Assembly: GCA_030682575.1 (NCBI GenBank) | Contig: JAUXNX010000025.1 | Location: forward strand, 1 to 64,000 | DNA: 64,000 bases | Origin: Gammaproteobacteria bacterium | GTDB lineage: Bacteria > Pseudomonadota > Gammaproteobacteria > Pseudomonadales > Pseudohongiellaceae | Direction of reading: 5' to 3' | Part shown: one piece after another, positions 53,341 through 62,865 of the stretch | Numbering within the stretch: position 1 is the first letter of the stretch | How the letters are laid out: each line of letters opens with the position of its first letter | Translations under genes and position numbers: made by a program | The notes under the pieces: generated by a model | Told to the model about the DNA's origin: nothing | The model's input: the letters and a program-made list of their open reading frames with translations, nothing else | The model's database searches: none

Positions 53341-55299
53341 TCAGTGATTGTGCGAGGGTGTCACGGCAGACACCTCGTTGTAGGTCTCCTGTTCCGGCAA
53401 CAGATAGGCATCAAGTACCTCTCTGGCAACCGGAAAGGCAACCGAGCCACCTCCACCGCCGTTCTCTACGAACACCGCGACAGCGATTCGGGATTTTTCG
53501 GATGCATCGAAAGCAATGAACATTGCGTGTGTGCGGAACGCCTCCGGCACTTCGGAGTTATCGCGATTACCCGCACTATCAACCTGAAACTGCACAACCT
53601 GAGCAGTTCCGGACTTGCCACCCATTGGATAGAGCAACGGCTCCCCACTGTCTCTGAGTACTGGATATGCCGAGCCTTCGTGACGTCGGTGCTCGCGATC
53701 ATAGGGCTTGTTGATGACATCGACCATGGAGCTGCGAACCAGAGCAACCTGCTCGGGAGATGGCAACAGTTGTTTCGCTGCCGCCGTATCCTCGAATATG
53801 ACATCCGTCACTTCACCATCGTTGCCGATCGTGCCACGCAGCATTCGCGGCTGCCTGATGATGCCGTTATTGGCGATGGCGGCAGCAGCAGCAGCCATCT
53901 GTAATGTGGTGGCCTGGAAGATGCCGTTACCGATCCCTTCATAAGGTGTCTCTCCGGCGTACCAGACCTCGCCGCGATTCTCCATCTTCCAGGCCTGCGA
54001 GGGCACAATCCCACGGCTGGCTTCGGGGATGTCGATCGCGGCATTCGTCCCGAAACCGAAGGTCAGGAGATAGTCGTGAATCTTGTCGATGCCAAGATCC
54101 ACAGCCAGCTGATAGAAGTATGTATTGCAGGATTGATAGATTGCCCTGCGCAGATCAATCGGCCCATGACCGCTCTTGTCGACCCACCACGTCCAGTCGT
54201 AGTAAGGACGTGTACGACCTGGCAAGCGGTAATAGCCAGGATCATTGACTACAGTCTCTGGCGTGATCGTGCCATGGTAGAGACCTGCCAGGCCGATGAA
54301 AGGCTTGATGGTGGAGCCCGGAATGCGCGATGCAATGGCTCGATTGAATAGTGGCGTATGTCCAGACCGATTCAAGTCAGCCAACTGAGTGCGGCTGATG
54401 CCAGTGACAAACAAATTGGGGTCGTAACCCGGCTTGCTGACCATTGCCAGTACTCCGCCGGTTGCCGGATCTATGGCCACCACGGCGCCACGCCTGTCGC
54501 CCAAGGCACGCTCCGCAGCCGCCTGCAAGCGACTGTCCATATGTAGCACAATGTCCCGCCCCGGTACGGGATCTGTACGGTCCAGTACGCGCATCACCTG
54601 ACCACGGTTGTTTTTCTCCACCGTCTCATAACCTACCTGGCCGTGCAGAAGGTCTTCATAGGTCTTTTCGATTCCGGTCTTGCCGATCTGATGGGAACCA
54701 CGATAGTTCGCTATCTGTTCCGGCGACATTGCCTCCAACTCTTCCCTGTTGATCTCAGACACATAGCCCAGCGCATGGGCCGCAACTTCGCGGAAGGGAT
54801 AATGCCGCACCAACTGTGCCTCTACTGCGAATCCCGGCAACAGGTGTTGATTCACAGCGATACTGGCGATCTCTTCCTCACTCAGTTGATAGCGCAAGGG
54901 TATTGAGGTATGCGGTACAGCACGACGACTCTGACGCACACGATACTGCTCAATATCGTCATCACTGAGCTTGATCGCGGAACGCAGAAGGTCGAGAGAA
55001 ACATCAAGATTGGTGGCGGTTTCACGTACTACGGTGAGGTTGAAGATTGGACGGTTGTCCGCAAGCAGGACACCATTGCGGTCATAGATAAGCCCACGGT
55101 TGGGGGAAACGTATTGGGAATGCAGGCGATTGCCGTCTGAACGGGCAGAGAAATAGTCGTGGCGGTAAACCTGCAGATACACCATCCAGGCGACCAGAGC
55201 ACTGACAAGCAGAAAGATGAAGACTCCTGCGACAACCATGCGCCTGTTGAAAATCAGTATCTCTCTTTCGTGATCATTCAGCTTGAACTTTTCTGCCAT
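53341..55299 (-). CDS. mrdA: Penicillin-binding protein 2
   Basis: Transpeptidase partner of RodA in lateral wall growth. 652 residues: N-terminal membrane helix (about 21-43), pedestal domain, and transpeptidase with SxxK in IPGSTIKPFIGLAG, SCN-type motif SCNTYFYQLAVDLGI and KSG in PMGGKSGTAQVVQF. E. coli PBP2 is 633. Upstream partner in the operon is rlmH. Confidence 0.97.
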   Translation of the reverse strand: MAEKFKLNDHEREILIFNRRMVVAGVFIFLLVSALVAWMVYLQVYRHDYFSARSDGNRLHSQYVSPNRGLIYDRNGVLLADNRPIFNLTVVRETATNLDVSLDLLRSAIKLSDDDIEQYRVRQSRRAVPHTSIPLRYQLSEEEIASIAVNQHLLPGFAVEAQLVRHYPFREVAAHALGYVSEINREELEAMSPEQIANYRGSHQIGKTGIEKTYEDLLHGQVGYETVEKNNRGQVMRVLDRTDPVPGRDIVLHMDSRLQAAAERALGDRRGAVVAIDPATGGVLAMVSKPGYDPNLFVTGISRTQLADLNRSGHTPLFNRAIASRIPGSTIKPFIGLAGLYHGTITPETVVNDPGYYRLPGRTRPYYDWTWWVDKSGHGPIDLRRAIYQSCNTYFYQLAVDLGIDKIHDYLLTFGFGTNAAIDIPEASRGIVPSQAWKMENRGEVWYAGETPYEGIGNGIFQATTLQMAAAAAAIANNGIIRQPRMLRGTIGNDGEVTDVIFEDTAAAKQLLPSPEQVALVRSSMVDVINKPYDREHRRHEGSAYPVLRDSGEPLLYPMGGKSGTAQVVQFQVDSAGNRDNSEVPEAFRTHAMFIAFDASEKSRIAVAVFVENGGGGGSVAFPVAREVLDAYLLPEQETYNEVSAVTPSHNH

Positions 55300-55408
55300 A
55301 TATCCTTCTGCACGTCTTCTGTTAGCTGATGAGTTCAGAGTAAGACAAACTTTTTCCGGTTTAGTTTAACGAATCTGTATATTTCTCAGCAATATCAAAA
55401 AGCTGCAT

Positions 55409-55879
55409 TCATGCTCGGTGATATGGATGAGCATTCAGAACGCTCCAGATCCTGTATATCTGTTCAGCAACGACGATTCTGACCAGCGGATGCGGAAGTG
55501 TCAGGGCCGACAGCGACCATTGTTCGTCGGCCCTCTTCAGGCAGGCGTCCCCAAGACCATCAGGTCCGCCTGCCAATAACACCATGTTCCGCCCTTCCAT
55601 CCTGATCGCATCGACGCGTCGGGCCATCGCCTCTGTGCTCAATGTGCGCCCTTCCACTTCCAGTGCTATCACATGATCTGTCGGCTTGATTTTTGCCAAG
55701 AGCGCCTCGCTTTCTTTGCGAATCGCCTGGTCGATATCCAATCCTTTGCCACGTTTTGCCAGTGGCACCTCAACAAGGCTCAGAGCAAAATCGGCAGGCA
55801 GTCGTTTACTGTATTCCGCCACCCCTTCCTCTACCCAGGACGGCATGCGTGTGCCAACCGAGACGAGACTAATCTTCAT
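55409..55879 (-). CDS. rlmH: RlmH, 23S rRNA pseudouridine(1915) N3-methyltransferase
   Basis: SPOUT-class methyltransferase acting on pseudouridine 1915, itself made by RluD encoded at 11.8 kb. 156 residues from the ATG at 55879 (E. coli 155); the frame is open to 56041 through rsfS but that part is not family sequence. Trefoil-knot segments ALEVEGRTLSTEAMARRVD, LLAGGPDGLGDAC and ALTLPHPLVRIVVAEQIYRIWSVLNAHPYHR are intact. Overlaps the rsfS end by 11 bases. Confidence 0.97.
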   Translation of the reverse strand: MKISLVSVGTRMPSWVEEGVAEYSKRLPADFALSLVEVPLAKRGKGLDIDQAIRKESEALLAKIKPTDHVIALEVEGRTLSTEAMARRVDAIRMEGRNMVLLAGGPDGLGDACLKRADEQWSLSALTLPHPLVRIVVAEQIYRIWSVLNAHPYHRA

Positions 55880-56243
55880 CCCTGGCCTGGCGCACATTCC
55901 TGGATTCGTCGCTGGCAATGGAATCGAAATTCCACAAATCTTCGAGACTGTACAGTGCCCGCGTCCTGGCCAGCATGACATGCACAATGACTGGCCCCAG
56001 ATCAACCAGAATCCATTCGGCCTGCAAACGTCCTTCTTCACCCACCACGCGCTCTCCCGCAGCCTTGAACTGCTTGATCACTTCGTCGGCGAGTGAGCGA
56101 AGATGCGTTGTGGAAGTGCCGGTGACGATGACCATATAGTCTGTGATCTGTGTCAGCTTTTGAACATTCAGGCAGACGATGTCCTGCCCCTTGACCTCTT
56201 CGAGTGCGTGTACTGCAAGTTGCGATAACTGAGTTGTATTCAA
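55869..56243 (-). CDS. rsfS: RsfS, ribosomal silencing factor
   Basis: Binds ribosomal protein uL14 and blocks subunit joining when nutrients run out. 124 residues with DUF143/Iojap core: ALEEVKGQDIVCLNVQKLTQITDYMVIVTGTSTTH and GEGR-like VVGEEGRLQAEWILVDLGPVIVHVM, then YSLEDLW. E. coli 105 residues; about 18 extra at the C-terminus, which overlap rlmH. Between nadD and rlmH as usual. Confidence 0.96.
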   Translation of the reverse strand: MNTTQLSQLAVHALEEVKGQDIVCLNVQKLTQITDYMVIVTGTSTTHLRSLADEVIKQFKAAGERVVGEEGRLQAEWILVDLGPVIVHVMLARTRALYSLEDLWNFDSIASDESRNVRQARDED

Positions 56244-56334
56244 ACTGTCCTGATCCTTTCTCTCGTGTCACATACAGGCGACATGCCTGTGCGGGGTTGC
56301 CAGGTCGCGTTGGGCGACCTTTCAATTCTGTGTT

Positions 56335-56976
56335 CTATCCAACTGCACGGTACAAGCCGTGTACTTTTATATAGCCAGCTACTGCGTCCGGCAGGAGCGT
56401 GTCGATTGCGTCATGTGACTCCAGTTTTTCCCGCACCAGCGTCGACGATATTTCCAACTGCAGATTGGAAAGCATGATGAGCTTACCCTTCCGTGCTGCA
56501 AACAGTTGTTCTGCACAAGCCACCTGGCGCCCTTGCAGTTCACTCGCACACGCATCGGGAATCTCGTTCAGCACACCGGGCCTGCTGACGACTGCGATAT
56601 GGGCAAGCTGCGGAATCTGCTGCCAGCAATGCCACCCTGCCAGTCCCCGAAACGCATCTGCTCCCATCACCAGCACTAACGAATCCTGCGAAAATTCTCT
56701 GCGAAGTGCTTCCAGTGTATCGACGGTGTAGGACACGCCGAACCGGAAACACTCGCGTTCATCTATCAGCAGTCTTCGGTCATACTCAGTCGCCAATCGC
56801 AACATCGCCACTCGGTCCTGTGCTGACGCCGCAGCAGGTCCACGATGACTCGGCAGATGACATGGCACCATGCGTAATTCATCGAGATCAAGAACATTCA
56901 GCGCCTCCGTTGCCACTGCGAGGTGCCCTCTGTGCACGGGATCGAACATGCCACCCATCACACCGATTTTGCGCAC
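56335..56976 (-). CDS. nadD: Nicotinate-nucleotide adenylyltransferase
   Basis: Makes deamido-NAD from nicotinate mononucleotide and ATP, upstream of NadE encoded at 14.7 kb. 213 residues; nucleotidyltransferase motif GGMFDPVHRGHL near the N-terminus and the C-terminal ISSTLVREKL (ISSTxIR family). The GTG at 56976 (RKIGVMGG follows) has GGGAG 5 bases upstream and fits E. coli NadD; a GTG at 56988 is also open. Follows proA closely. Confidence 0.95.
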   Translation of the reverse strand: MRKIGVMGGMFDPVHRGHLAVATEALNVLDLDELRMVPCHLPSHRGPAAASAQDRVAMLRLATEYDRRLLIDERECFRFGVSYTVDTLEALRREFSQDSLVLVMGADAFRGLAGWHCWQQIPQLAHIAVVSRPGVLNEIPDACASELQGRQVACAEQLFAARKGKLIMLSNLQLEISSTLVREKLESHDAIDTLLPDAVAGYIKVHGLYRAVG

Positions 56977-56992
56977 TTGATCTCCCACCAGA

Positions 56993-58303
56993 TCATTGTC
57001 TGATATGACCGTCTCCCAGTACGATGTACTTCTGCGATGTCAAACCTTCGAGCCCCACCGGACCGCGCGCATGCAGTTTGTCGGTGGAAATTCCGATCTC
57101 GGCACCAAGACCATACTCGAAACCATCTGCAAAACGCGTCGAAGCGTTCACCATCACGGAACTGGAATCCACCTCGCGCAGAAAGCGCTGTGCGCGACTG
57201 TAATCTTCAGTGATGATCGACTCTGTGTGAGCAGAGCTGTAGCGGGCAATGTGCGCCATGGCCTCATCCAGATCGGCGACAATCCTGATGGAGAGAACTG
57301 GCGCTAGGTACTCAGTGCCCCAGTCTTCTTCGGTGGCAACACTCACGCCGTCGATCAAGGCGCGCGTCTTTTCGCAACCGCGCAATTCAACACCGGCAGC
57401 TCGATATGCGGCTGCAAGTGCAGGCAGCACTGCCGCAGCCACACCTTCAGCCACCAGCAACGACTCCATCGTGTTACAGGTGCCATAACGTTGAGTCTTG
57501 GCATTCACCGCCACCTTCACTGCCTTGTCGAGATCGGCGCGATCATCGATATAGACATGACAGTTACCATCGAGATGCTTGATGACAGGCACGCGGGCAT
57601 CAGCACTGATACGTTCGATCAAGGATTTGCCTCCACGGGGCACAATCACATCAACAAATTCAGGCATGGTGATGAGCTTGCCTACAGCGGCACGATCTGT
57701 GGTGGCCACCACTTGCACAGCATGTTCGGCGATACCAGCGGCACGCAGACCAATAGCGATACAGTCCGCGATTGCCTGATTGGAGTGCAATGCTTCTGAA
57801 CCACCTCGCAGAATTACCGCGTTCCCGGATTTCAGGCAGAGACTCGCAGCCTCGCAGGTCACATTAGGACGAGATTCGTAAATGATGCCCACGACACCGA
57901 GCGGCACGCGCATCTTGCCAACCTGGATTCCGGAAGGGCGATAGCGCAAATCTGTCACCTCTCCAACGGGATCAGGAAGTTCGGCGACCTGGCGCAAACC
58001 TTCGATCATGTTGTCGATTCGCGCTGAAGTGAGTTCGAGACGATCAAGCATTGCCGCGTCCAATCCCTTCTGACGACCAGCGGCGAGGTCTTTCTGATTG
58101 GCACTGATCAGTTGTTCACGATGCTGATCGATGACATCAGCAATGGTAAGGAGCGCTGCATTCTTTTGCGCCGTAGTGGCCCGTGCAATATCCCGAGCAG
58201 CCGCACGCGCTTGCCGACCAAGTGTCGTCATGTAACTGTCGATGTCGACTGTCTGGCCTTCTTTCATAGGGTTTGCGATGCGACTTGCTGCGTTCATGGC
58301 CAT
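56993..58303 (-). CDS. proA: Gamma-glutamyl phosphate reductase
   Basis: Second step of proline synthesis. Aldehyde-dehydrogenase-fold protein with [36 protein letters not shown], the catalytic cysteine in [13 protein letters not shown] and the C-terminal [20 protein letters not shown] take the ATG at 58303 (AGGA 7 bases upstream; 436 residues); an ATG at 58267 would give 424, nearer to E. coli (417), and the frame is open to 58393. The partner proB is not in the window. Confidence 0.95.
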   Translation of the reverse strand: MAMNAASRIANPMKEGQTVDIDSYMTTLGRQARAAARDIARATTAQKNAALLTIADVIDQHREQLISANQKDLAAGRQKGLDAAMLDRLELTSARIDNMIEGLRQVAELPDPVGEVTDLRYRPSGIQVGKMRVPLGVVGIIYESRPNVTCEAASLCLKSGNAVILRGGSEALHSNQAIADCIAIGLRAAGIAEHAVQVVATTDRAAVGKLITMPEFVDVIVPRGGKSLIERISADARVPVIKHLDGNCHVYIDDRADLDKAVKVAVNAKTQRYGTCNTMESLLVAEGVAAAVLPALAAAYRAAGVELRGCEKTRALIDGVSVATEEDWGTEYLAPVLSIRIVADLDEAMAHIARYSSAHTESIITEDYSRAQRFLREVDSSSVMVNASTRFADGFEYGLGAEIGISTDKLHARGPVGLEGLTSQKYIVLGDGHIRQ

Positions 58304-58411
58304 AGCCCGATCCTGTTCCCCGATCCTGGGGCGCGCCTGTTCGTCAGGCCTGAAAAATGGGGCATTATAGCCCCGCGAAGGGGGCGCAGACAAAAAATTG
58401 CGGATATGTCA

Positions 58412-59383
58412 TCAAATATCGTTTTGCAGGCTCATTTCTGCAGGGTAGGGCCGCATGTACCAGGATTCTCGAATGTAGTCATTCGGGTGCTTGCGGAAGT
58501 GGTGATTGAGCAACGTGATGGGAACTATCAGCGGCACCTGACCCCGCAAGAACTGGGCAATCGCCTCGCTCAACTCGGCCTTGTCGTCAGCATCCAGATG
58601 TTGTTTCAGATAACCTTGAATATGCTGCAACACATTGACATGATTGCCTTTTGTTGCTCGAACCTTGAGTGCCGACATCAGCTCGCCGATATAGCGCTCA
58701 CAGACTTCTGCAAGATTCCTGCGGTTAGCCCCGGCCACCAGTGGGCCCAGAGCACGATAGGTCTTCTGACAGTGACTCATCAGGATCAGTTTGTGTCGGG
58801 CATGGAAGTTCACCAATGCCGACACCGTCATACGCGGTTGTAGTGCCGCCTTCCACCGCGCCATCACATAGACGCGCTGAATGAAATTTTCCCGCAAAAC
58901 CGGATCTCCCAGGCGCCCCTCCTCCTCTACAGGCAGATTAGGAAAGTTTTTCATCAGCGTAGCCGCATAGATACCGACACCATCACGGCGGGGATAACTG
59001 CCTTCATAGACCTTCACACGCTCCATGCCACAGCTGGGCGACGATTTCTTGAGAATGTAGCCGCATAACTCGCTATGCCAGTGTTGCTGTTCATCGGCAC
59101 AGTCGGTCAGTGCCGTTGTGTAATCCAGAGCCGCATCGACAGTGGAGACGCAGTGAATCGAATCGCCACGACTGATCAGCCGTATGGGCCGACGGGGAAT
59201 ACCTAGGCCGATCGCAACTTCCGGACAGAAGGAACGAAACTCGAAATAGGCACCCAGCGTCTTTTCGACATAGGAGTCGAGCTGATGTTGCCCGTCGAAG
59301 CGCACCTTTTCCCCAAGCAGACAACTGCTGATGCCCACGGGAATTCTCGGACTTTCCACTACGACGTCAGCCAATTCAGTCAC
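58412..59383 (-). CDS. DUF523-DUF1722 (YbgA) fusion protein
   Basis: 323 residues in two domains. The N-terminal DUF523 domain (about 14-165) has cysteines in ISSCLLGEKVRFDG, FCPEVAIGLGIPRRPI and KKSSPSCGM, a pattern shared with the 2-thiouracil desulfurase TudS, where they hold an iron-sulfur cluster. The C-terminal DUF1722 domain (about 190-310; FHARHKLILMSHCQKTYRALGPLVA, LLNHHFRKHPNDYIRESWYM) is YbgA. The fusion is common but its role is unknown; some are linked to photolyase genes, which I do not see here. Start GTG at 59383; a TTG 9 bases on has the better-spaced Shine-Dalgarno. Confidence 0.92.
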   Translation of the reverse strand: MTELADVVVESPRIPVGISSCLLGEKVRFDGQHQLDSYVEKTLGAYFEFRSFCPEVAIGLGIPRRPIRLISRGDSIHCVSTVDAALDYTTALTDCADEQQHWHSELCGYILKKSSPSCGMERVKVYEGSYPRRDGVGIYAATLMKNFPNLPVEEEGRLGDPVLRENFIQRVYVMARWKAALQPRMTVSALVNFHARHKLILMSHCQKTYRALGPLVAGANRRNLAEVCERYIGELMSALKVRATKGNHVNVLQHIQGYLKQHLDADDKAELSEAIAQFLRGQVPLIVPITLLNHHFRKHPNDYIRESWYMRPYPAEMSLQNDI

Positions 59384-59430
59384 CTTCTCAATTCATTGCA
59401 GGGAAATTCACGGGGGTCATGCTGCAGGTA

Positions 59431-59925
59431 TCAGGGATAAACCAGGCTTGGCATGGCATCGTGAGGAGCAGCGTTGTACACCTCCACAATCCTGTCTACC
59501 TCAACACGAAATGCGGGAGAGTAATTCATCCTTGTTGCCACCCACGAATCGCGTATCGATTTGATCCGCATCATCTGTCTCCATCTCTCCATACGTGGTT
59601 CGAACTCATTCCGATCAAAAAGACCCTGTTGAAACTGATAGTGCGAATTCTCCCACTCGCGCCAGACTCCCGCGAGGAAGTAGCCGTGCATCACGCGCTC
59701 CCCTGGATCCAGCGGCTCTCCGGCATTCACCTTGGCAATGGTGATGGCAAGATCCATTTCCGTGGCCACCCATTCGGAAAACATCATCTGTTTCTCGGAA
59801 ATCGCGTCCCGGGTCTGGGAACGCATCATGTCGGTGTTCTGCCTGATCTCCATACCCAGAAAAAGGATACCCATGATCACGGCGATACTTGCCGAAAAAT
59901 TCATCCAGTTGCTGACTTTGTTCAT
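59431..59925 (-). CDS. One-helix membrane protein of unknown function
   Basis: 164 residues. One N-terminal membrane helix (about 8-26, WMNFSASIAVIMGILFLGMEI) followed by RQNTDMMRSQTRDAISEKQ and a helical cytosolic or periplasmic domain rich in Trp, Met and charged residues (FLAGVWREWENSHYQFQQGLFD, then MRIKSIRDSWVATRMNYSPAFRVEVDRIV). I recall many proteins of this form, helix plus I-x-Q-N linker, in marine bacteria, none with a known function. It ends a three-gene operon, 3 bases after the GIY-YIG gene. Confidence 0.85.
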   Translation of the reverse strand: MNKVSNWMNFSASIAVIMGILFLGMEIRQNTDMMRSQTRDAISEKQMMFSEWVATEMDLAITIAKVNAGEPLDPGERVMHGYFLAGVWREWENSHYQFQQGLFDRNEFEPRMERWRQMMRIKSIRDSWVATRMNYSPAFRVEVDRIVEVYNAAPHDAMPSLVYP

Positions 59926-59928
59926 GAT

Positions 59929-60279
59929 TCAGTCCTGTTCATTGTTATCCTTCTTGATGTTCTTATTGACGTCAGTTGAGAGTATGTCGAGGCATCCTGC
60001 AATCAGGTTCTGTTTATCTGCCCGTGTCAGACTCTTGACTCTATTCTCCAATGTCGAGGCAAGTGCTCGATCCCCGGCGGGAATTGTATACACCAGCTCA
60101 AGCGGTCCCTTGCCCCGCAGGTAGCGGGCGGCGCGCACTCCCCCCTTTTGATGTTCGGCAAAACGCCTCTCAACATCGGTAGTGATGCCTGTATAAAAAG
60201 TGCCATTTCGGCAGCGCACCAGATAGAGGAACCAGCCGCCGTTGATGGCCTGCTCAGTTGATTCCAGAGAATCAGCCAT
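59929..60279 (-). CDS. GIY-YIG nuclease-family protein
   Basis: 116 residues with a single GIY-YIG domain of the UPF0213/SLX1-like type: GWFLYLVRCRNGTFYTGITTDVERRFAEHQKGG and ARYLRGKGPLELVY, catalytic Tyr, Arg and a later Glu (LENRVKSLTRADK). Tail NKNIKKDNNEQD is charged. The ATG at 60279 overlaps the end of the MBL gene by 8 bases; the frame runs back to 60441 in that gene but is not coding there. Small members such as YhbQ act on DNA in vitro; role here unknown. Confidence 0.92.
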   Translation of the reverse strand: MADSLESTEQAINGGWFLYLVRCRNGTFYTGITTDVERRFAEHQKGGVRAARYLRGKGPLELVYTIPAGDRALASTLENRVKSLTRADKQNLIAGCLDILSTDVNKNIKKDNNEQD

Positions 60280-61159
60280 AAGCATGTACTCCCGACCATT
60301 TGTCTCCAGTCCGAAACACGCGGCCATCCTCCTCCAATTTGATGAGATGCGCGAGCAGGGTGCGCTGCGCCCATGGCAACAAATGCTGCGGCACATCGTC
60401 GTAGACGCGCAGCGCCAGAGCTTCCAGACTGGCTGGGCCACTAACCGAGCTCAATTCCAAGAGCCCGGTCACGGTCTTCTGCTCCCTGCGCAGACGATGA
60501 CGAATCAAGGTGTCGATTACGCCATTGGGATCATCCATCATTCGACCATGTCCTGGTGCGAGAGCACTTAGCGGCAGAGTCTTCAGCTTAGTCAGGGACT
60601 CCAGGTAATGGCGCATGTTGCCATCGGGGGGCAGGATGACAGGAGTGGTGCCCTCGAGAATGTGATCTCCGGTGAAGAGTATATTCTCCTCTTCCAGCAG
60701 GAAGCAGAAATGGTTGGAGACATGACCTGGCGAGTGCACAAGCCGCACGCGAAACTCTCCGCAATCGATCACTTCCCCGTCATGATAGATACGTGAAGGC
60801 GTAAAACTATGGTCTTGATGAGTGCTGCCTGCTGATGGAGAAAGACCGATGACCTCCGCCCCGGTTTTCTGCTGCAACAGCACTGTACCGGGAGAGTGAT
60901 CGCCATGAGTATGGGTCACGAAAATCCAGTTCAGACTGCGACTGGCAAGAACCCGAAGCACAGCATCGATATGCCCTGGATCTACCGGTCCCGGATCGAC
61001 GAGGGCCAGCTGCTGAGATCCGATGAGATAGCTGTTGGTACCAGGCCCGGTCATCAAACCGGCGTTGCGCCCGAGCACTCGCTGCACGGGCACACGCCCT
61101 GAACCGACGGCCACAGCTACTCCCGCGACCAGTACAGATCTGCTTGATTCCAACGTCAA
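60272..61159 (-). CDS. MBL-fold metallo-hydrolase (LACTB2-like)
   Basis: 295 residues with the metallo-beta-lactamase signature HTHGDHSPG near residue 82, further metal ligands in HSPGHVSNH and FTGDHIL, and APGHG near the end; a C-terminal winged-helix-like domain (about 230-290) as in LACTB2, a ribonuclease of mitochondria. The N-terminal NAGLMTGPGTNSYLIG also fits that group. Start is taken as TTG at 61159, but several GTG codons follow and the first 20 or so residues are uncertain. Heads the operon with GIY-YIG and one-helix genes. Confidence 0.88.
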   Translation of the reverse strand: MTLESSRSVLVAGVAVAVGSGRVPVQRVLGRNAGLMTGPGTNSYLIGSQQLALVDPGPVDPGHIDAVLRVLASRSLNWIFVTHTHGDHSPGTVLLQQKTGAEVIGLSPSAGSTHQDHSFTPSRIYHDGEVIDCGEFRVRLVHSPGHVSNHFCFLLEEENILFTGDHILEGTTPVILPPDGNMRHYLESLTKLKTLPLSALAPGHGRMMDDPNGVIDTLIRHRLRREQKTVTGLLELSSVSGPASLEALALRVYDDVPQHLLPWAQRTLLAHLIKLEEDGRVFRTGDKWSGVHAYG

Positions 61160-61532
61160 CTCTGCCCCCGGCTATACTGCTTGACTCGCTTGTTTTACGG
61201 CCATGATAGCCCGTTTGCGGCACAGCGAAAACCCGCGTCGACGAACGCAGGAAAGCTCGCCAGCGGTTATCTCGGAAGCAACGCCGGACTGGCATTGAAC
61301 AGCGTTTCAGGATATAAAGTGCGCTTTCAAAAATTCACACGCGCGCTCACAAATTGATCCTCTTCCTTGTCCCTGGAGCTTCAGCAAACCAGCCTCCTGC
61401 GTTCCTGGCGCTCGGATTCAACCAAGGCTTCAACGCAGCATTCAGGCTGGCGCGCACAACCTTCAGTACCAAACCAGTAACCAGCATCAACCCTGAAACC
61501 AGCATTTATCAAGTAACAGCAAGGTAACCGCG
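61160..61532. other. 373-base divergent region between MBL hydrolase gene and serA
   Basis: No gene is visible. It must hold the promoters of the MBL operon and of serA. An AT-rich TATAAAGT at about 61313-61320 is a possible -10 region for serA, with no good -35 at the right distance, which would leave a leader of about 200 bases. That leader is CA-rich with few stable stems; I see no known riboswitch. Confidence 0.45.
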
Positions 61533-62711
61533 ATGTACAAGATTCAGACCTTCAACCAGATTTCCAGCAAGGGCCTCGTCCGTTTCCCATCCACCTATGA
61601 GGTAGGCCCGGGCCTGAGCGACAGTGATGCCATTCTGGTGCGCAGTCACAAGCTGCAGGAGAGCGACGCGAACGCGAATCTCAAGGCTGTAGCGCGCGCG
61701 GGTGCCGGCGTCAACAATGTGCCCGTCGCCAGTTACACGGAGAAAGGCATCGTCGTTTTCAACACCCCGGGAGCCAACGCCAACGCGGTCAAGGAGCTGG
61801 TACTGTGCGGATTACTGCTATCTTCGCGCGGCATTCTTCCTGGCATGGCATACGTGAATTCGCTGTCCGAGATGAAGGACAACGCTGCCATGTCCAAGCT
61901 GCTGGAAGCAGAAAAGATCCGTTTCAAAGGCACCGAAATTGCCGGCAAGACATTGGGCATCGTCGGCCTTGGCGCCATCGGTTCGCTGGTAGCAGAAATG
62001 GCAATCAGTCTCGGCATGAAGGTACTGGGTTATGATCCTGCTCTGTCTGTAGATGCCGCATGGCGTCTACCCAACCAGGTGCGCAAGATCGAGAACATTA
62101 CCGCTCTGCTGGCAAACTCCGATTTCGTATCCCTGCATCTGCCGGTGATAGAAGCCACCCGTAATCTGATTGATGCCAATATGGTGACCGCGATGAAACC
62201 GGGTCTGTGTCTGCTTAATTTTTCCCGCGACGAAATTGTCAATAATCAGGCGATCATCAATGGTCTGGATAGCAAACAACTTCGTATGTATGTCAGCGAT
62301 TTCCCCTGCTCCGAATTCATCGGACGCGACGACGTGATCCTGATGCCGCATATTGGTGCCAGCACGGACGAAGCAGAAGACAATTGTGCGGTGATGGCAG
62401 CAGATCAACTGATGGACTTTCTTGAGAACGGCAACATCAAGAACTCGGTGAATTTCCCCACCATTGCGCTGGATCGTGCACCAAACGCAGCAAAGGGCAC
62501 GCGCCTGGCGATCAGCAACAAGAACGTGCCGAAGATGCTGGGTCAGATTCTGTCGGTGCTGGCGGATCAGAACATCAACGTGATTGACATGATCAACAAG
62601 AGCCGTAACGAGATCGCCTATAACCTGATCGACGTGGAGAGCTGTCCCTCGGACGCAGCCCTTGCCGAAATTGCCGCGATCCAGGATGTGATCAAAGTTA
62701 CTGTTCTGTAG
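61533..62711 (+). CDS. serA: D-3-phosphoglycerate dehydrogenase
   Basis: First step of serine synthesis from 3-phosphoglycerate. 392 residues: substrate domain with RAGAGVNNVPV and NTPGANANAVKELV, NAD domain GIVGLGAIGSLVAEMAISLGMKVLGYDP, catalytic His in MPHIGASTDEAEDN, and a C-terminal ACT domain (about 320-392, ILSVLADQNINVIDMINKS) that probably senses serine. Slightly shorter than E. coli SerA (410) and of a different subtype at the N-terminus (MYKIQTFNQISSKG). AAGG lies 9 bases before the ATG. serC follows 154 bases on. Confidence 0.95.
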   Translation: MYKIQTFNQISSKGLVRFPSTYEVGPGLSDSDAILVRSHKLQESDANANLKAVARAGAGVNNVPVASYTEKGIVVFNTPGANANAVKELVLCGLLLSSRGILPGMAYVNSLSEMKDNAAMSKLLEAEKIRFKGTEIAGKTLGIVGLGAIGSLVAEMAISLGMKVLGYDPALSVDAAWRLPNQVRKIENITALLANSDFVSLHLPVIEATRNLIDANMVTAMKPGLCLLNFSRDEIVNNQAIINGLDSKQLRMYVSDFPCSEFIGRDDVILMPHIGASTDEAEDNCAVMAADQLMDFLENGNIKNSVNFPTIALDRAPNAAKGTRLAISNKNVPKMLGQILSVLADQNINVIDMINKSRNEIAYNLIDVESCPSDAALAEIAAIQDVIKVTVL

Positions 62712-62865
62712 GTTTATTGTCAGTGCCCGGGAGGGCAGCAACCCGTGCCATCAGGTGGCACAGAATTCGAGAGGGTCAGGAGTCCGGCATTGGCTGGCGT
62801 GACCACTGACCACTGACGACGAAAAGAATTCAACAATTTTTAACTAGCAACCTCAGGAAACCACT

